From: Piliocolobus tephrosceles
Lineage: Eukaryota > Chordata > Mammalia > Primates > Cercopithecidae
Length of the DNA: 64,000 bases
Direction of reading: 5' to 3'
NCBI RefSeq assembly: GCF_002776525.5
Contig: NC_045441.1
Span: forward strand, 126,693,114 to 126,757,113
In this document: one piece after another, positions 61,741-64,000 of the stretch
Layout: each line of letters opens with the position of its first letter
Numbering within the stretch: the stretch's first letter is position 1
Program-made: the position numbers and the translations under genes
The notes under the pieces: model-generated
The model's database searches: none
Seen by the model: the letters and a program-made list of their open reading frames with translations, nothing else
Told to the model about the DNA's origin: nothing

Positions 61741-62857
61741 AATGGTTTGGACCTGAAAAGGTAATAATATGCCTACCTTTTTATTGGAGAACACCCTGAA
61801 AAAGGAAACATTTTCCATGTAAAAGGAAAAATGTTCCCTCAACAGTACCACTTTCCTAGTAGATATCAAAATGGAATGCTGTGTTTAACCTAAATTGCTT
61901 TTAACCAGCTGAAACTAATAAACAAGAATTATACCTGTTCACTAGACCTTCATCAAAATAAAAAACTTTCCTAACCAACTGTTAAACCAACTTGAAGGTA
62001 CTTTTAGACTTACCTGACTTGTTTAATCAACTGTGGATGTACTTTTGGATTAATTCTGCCCTATAAGAGTGAAAGCTCCAATTATTAAACCTTGATTTTT
62101 GCTTCTCAGCTAACTATTCAGCTCACATTTCTCTGCCTGGATTATAAATAAACTAAGCACTGGCTTTGCTCATCACCATGGTGGTCAATTTAAAGAACAC
62201 ATAAACATGCTCTTTCTTTAACAAGAGAGAAAGTTATATCATTTCTTTTTCTTCCTTGAAATCATATTTCATTTCATTTTTTTTAATTAAAGGAGATTTT
62301 TTTTCTGACATCAATATTTCATATGTCTGTTTGACATCTCTAAGCTTTTACACCTGGGGCAAAGAGGGAGAAGAATGTTTTCCATCATAAGTGGATTGAA
62401 GAAAGGCAATTTGGAAAGAGAGGTCAGCATGGAGAATCACAAAAGTGTTCTCAGGCAGGTCAGATTCAGGTTTCAATAAAGAGACAAATGGTGAATGAGG
62501 ATTTGGGAACTGCTTCCCTTACCCCTTTCCAAGCCTGCGTGCCCTAGGGAATCCCAGTGTGACCCAGGAATGAGCACAGCTCAACTAGTAAATATCAGCT
62601 TGGTGGCTTCAGAACTCCTCCTTTTCATTCTCCAGATACTCTTACTCATTTGCTGGCAGCTCTCTGGACCTTTCTGTCCCTTTGTTTCTCAACTGTCACC
62701 TCTTCATCTCTTCTTTCCTCTCTGTATACATTTTTGTTCATGTTCCTCCTCCAATTTTTCTCTTAAATGTCATTGTTTTCTTCATTTCCCCAATGCTTCT
62801 TTTTTTTTCTATTTTTGCCCTTTCATGAATTTTCAGTCTCTTATCTGGCAAGACTAA

Positions 62858-62940
62858 CTATATATACACACACACACACACACACACGTATGTACACAGA
62901 TATATATGTACACATATAGATATACATATATACATATGTA
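62858..62940. repeat. Compound (TA)n(CA)n(TATG)n microsatellite
   Basis: ctatatatacacacacacac continuing through gtatgtacacagatatatatg to acatatatacatatg. Confidence 0.9.
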
Positions 62941-63587
62941 AATAACTATAATATAATAACATGTTGATTATATATATTATACAGAGATATTTATTATCAT
63001 TATATTTTTATAATTTCTCAGTTTTATATGCCTTATTAATTTAAAGGGCAGAGAAGTTATATGTTTCTAATTTCTCTCTTAAAAAATACTAAAATTTTTA
63101 AATTATTTGTACATAGTCTATAATTGATTTGCTTTTCATGAAGAAAGTAGCTCTTATCAACTGGCATCCAAATATGAGGTGCACATTTACCATACATTGC
63201 TTTACATGTATGATCTCATCTGACAAAAATTCTAAATAGGAGAAGAACACAAAGATTATAAAAATGTTCGGATTTGCTTTTCTGATTGTTTGTTCATCTA
63301 TGTCTAAATTACTATATTTGAAGTAGTCATTTTGATAAAATGTTTTTACTTGCTAATATCTAGTTTATATTTCAATCAAATTCAGCAACAAAGAGAGAGC
63401 AAGAACATATGAAATATGCGATGAGATCAGTCCCTTAAAAAGACTGGACTCAAAACCGGAGATTTATCATGAGACACATAACTTGGGCCAGATTCTCCAA
63501 AAAGGAGGGTAAATATGTAGAAGTAGAATCAGCCCTGCTGAGGAAGTGAGGAAGGAGGACAGAAGCCATTTGTCTCTGAGGACCATC

Positions 63588-63914
63588 TTATCGGGGACAA
63601 AGAGGCCGTTTGCTTGTGAATCTGGAACCTTTTGGGACTGGAACCTTGTGTACCTGGAACCTTTTGGAACCATGTCCCCCATCATGATCAGGGGGCAAAG
63701 GGGTCATTTGCTTGTGTACCTGGGACCTGAACACCATGACCAGAAGTGTCCTCACTGCCACCCTGGTCTGAGGTTTGGGTCTCTGCTCCCCGTGTAGGTC
63801 ATCTGGGTTCACAAGTACCAGCAGGCCCAGCAGCAGCAGCCAGGAGAAAGTAGTCGGGTGGGGGAAACCACTGAAGAAAGAACAAAGGGCCCCAGAGTGA
63901 CCAGGGCACTGCAT
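63588..63914 (-). other. Unidentified 108-codon open frame with hydrophobic segment
   Basis: The frame starts MQCPGHSGALC and carries a hydrophobic run (WLLLLGLLVLV) near residues 25-35. A Lys/Gly/Arg-rich part then echoes the DNA repeats at 63603-63745 (QVHK, KGSRF). I do not recognise it. The layout of a leader-like hydrophobic segment followed by repeats could be a decayed retroviral envelope or simply chance. No splice or promoter evidence supports expression. Confidence 0.2.
63603..63745. repeat. Imperfect internal repeats
   Basis: ctggaaccttttgg occurs twice and gtacctggaacc / gtacctgggacc and tttgcttgtg also recur, giving a loosely tandem structure within an unassigned region. Confidence 0.6.
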
Positions 63915-64000
63915 TTACTGCGATGACCAGGATACTGACCACATCAAAGACCCAGGGAGCAGTGACAGTAGCAAAATGGTTCTACAGATGAAAACTAGGG

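Larger units (their letters stand above)
48093..64000 (-). other. DGKI: DGKI intron upstream of exon A (partial, at least 15.9 kb)
   Basis: I searched both strands for the expected preceding C1-domain exon and did not find it. The stretch holds five Alu copies, an LTR-like fragment at about 49980-50345, a decayed endogenous retrovirus at about 58.0-60.4 kb, a MaLR-type LTR at about 61137-61500 and microsatellites. 52200-54060 and 54480-56000 show nothing I can name. Confidence 0.65.

Noticed and set aside
48093..64000. Search for the preceding DGKI exon (first half of the C1 domain with the QCGK motif)
   Set aside because: No minus-strand match with splice sites was found, so that exon lies outside the window.
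1..64000. CRISPR arrays, tRNA, rRNA, promoters with CpG islands
   Set aside because: None seen. The only regular arrays are a minisatellite and microsatellites, and no CpG-rich block or tRNA-like fold outside SINE relics stood out.

Overview
This is a stretch of primate nuclear DNA, almost certainly from an Old World monkey. It is AT-rich, has long introns, and carries at least 18 Alu copies. Several Alus, best seen at 22722-23042 and 54079-54366, carry the base changes I associate with AluYRa-type subfamilies of Old World monkeys (a 'gcttgagccaccg' head and 'ggccggatctcagctcactg'). There is no bacterial-style gene organisation, CRISPR array, operon or origin.

The only functional gene I can support is DGKI (diacylglycerol kinase iota) on the minus strand. 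Ten coding exons lie at 48092-48021, 44545-44429, 34052-33978, 33513-33415, 24210-24128, 21913-21853, 10908-10795, 9011-8874, 5275-5197 and 1652-1597. All have usable splice sites. Joined, they give 894 nt, exactly 298 codons with no stop. They encode, in order, the end of the second cysteine-rich (C1) domain, the MARCKS-like basic segment typical of type IV DGKs, the lipid kinase catalytic domain with its GGDGT and GTGND motifs, and the start of the accessory domain. The 5' exons lie beyond 64000. The exons for the rest of the accessory domain, the ankyrin repeats and the PDZ-binding tail lie beyond base 1.

Everything else is intronic. The introns hold Alu elements, L1 3' ends, MIR/L2 relics, hAT-Charlie MITEs, simple repeats, one 31-bp minisatellite, a 24-base C run, and a heavily decayed endogenous retrovirus remnant at about 58.0-60.4 kb. 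A MaLR-type LTR lies just beyond that remnant. Two assembly gaps are present (14196-14595 and 34507-34606); neither removes a recognisable DGKI exon.

I found no new biological system. The items most worth a second look are a tandem NAGNAG acceptor in DGKI, a poly-G tract just inside one intron, a minisatellite near a catalytic-domain exon, inverted Alu pairs around the two exons that carry the glycine-rich loop, and an unidentified short reading frame with a hydrophobic segment at the right edge.
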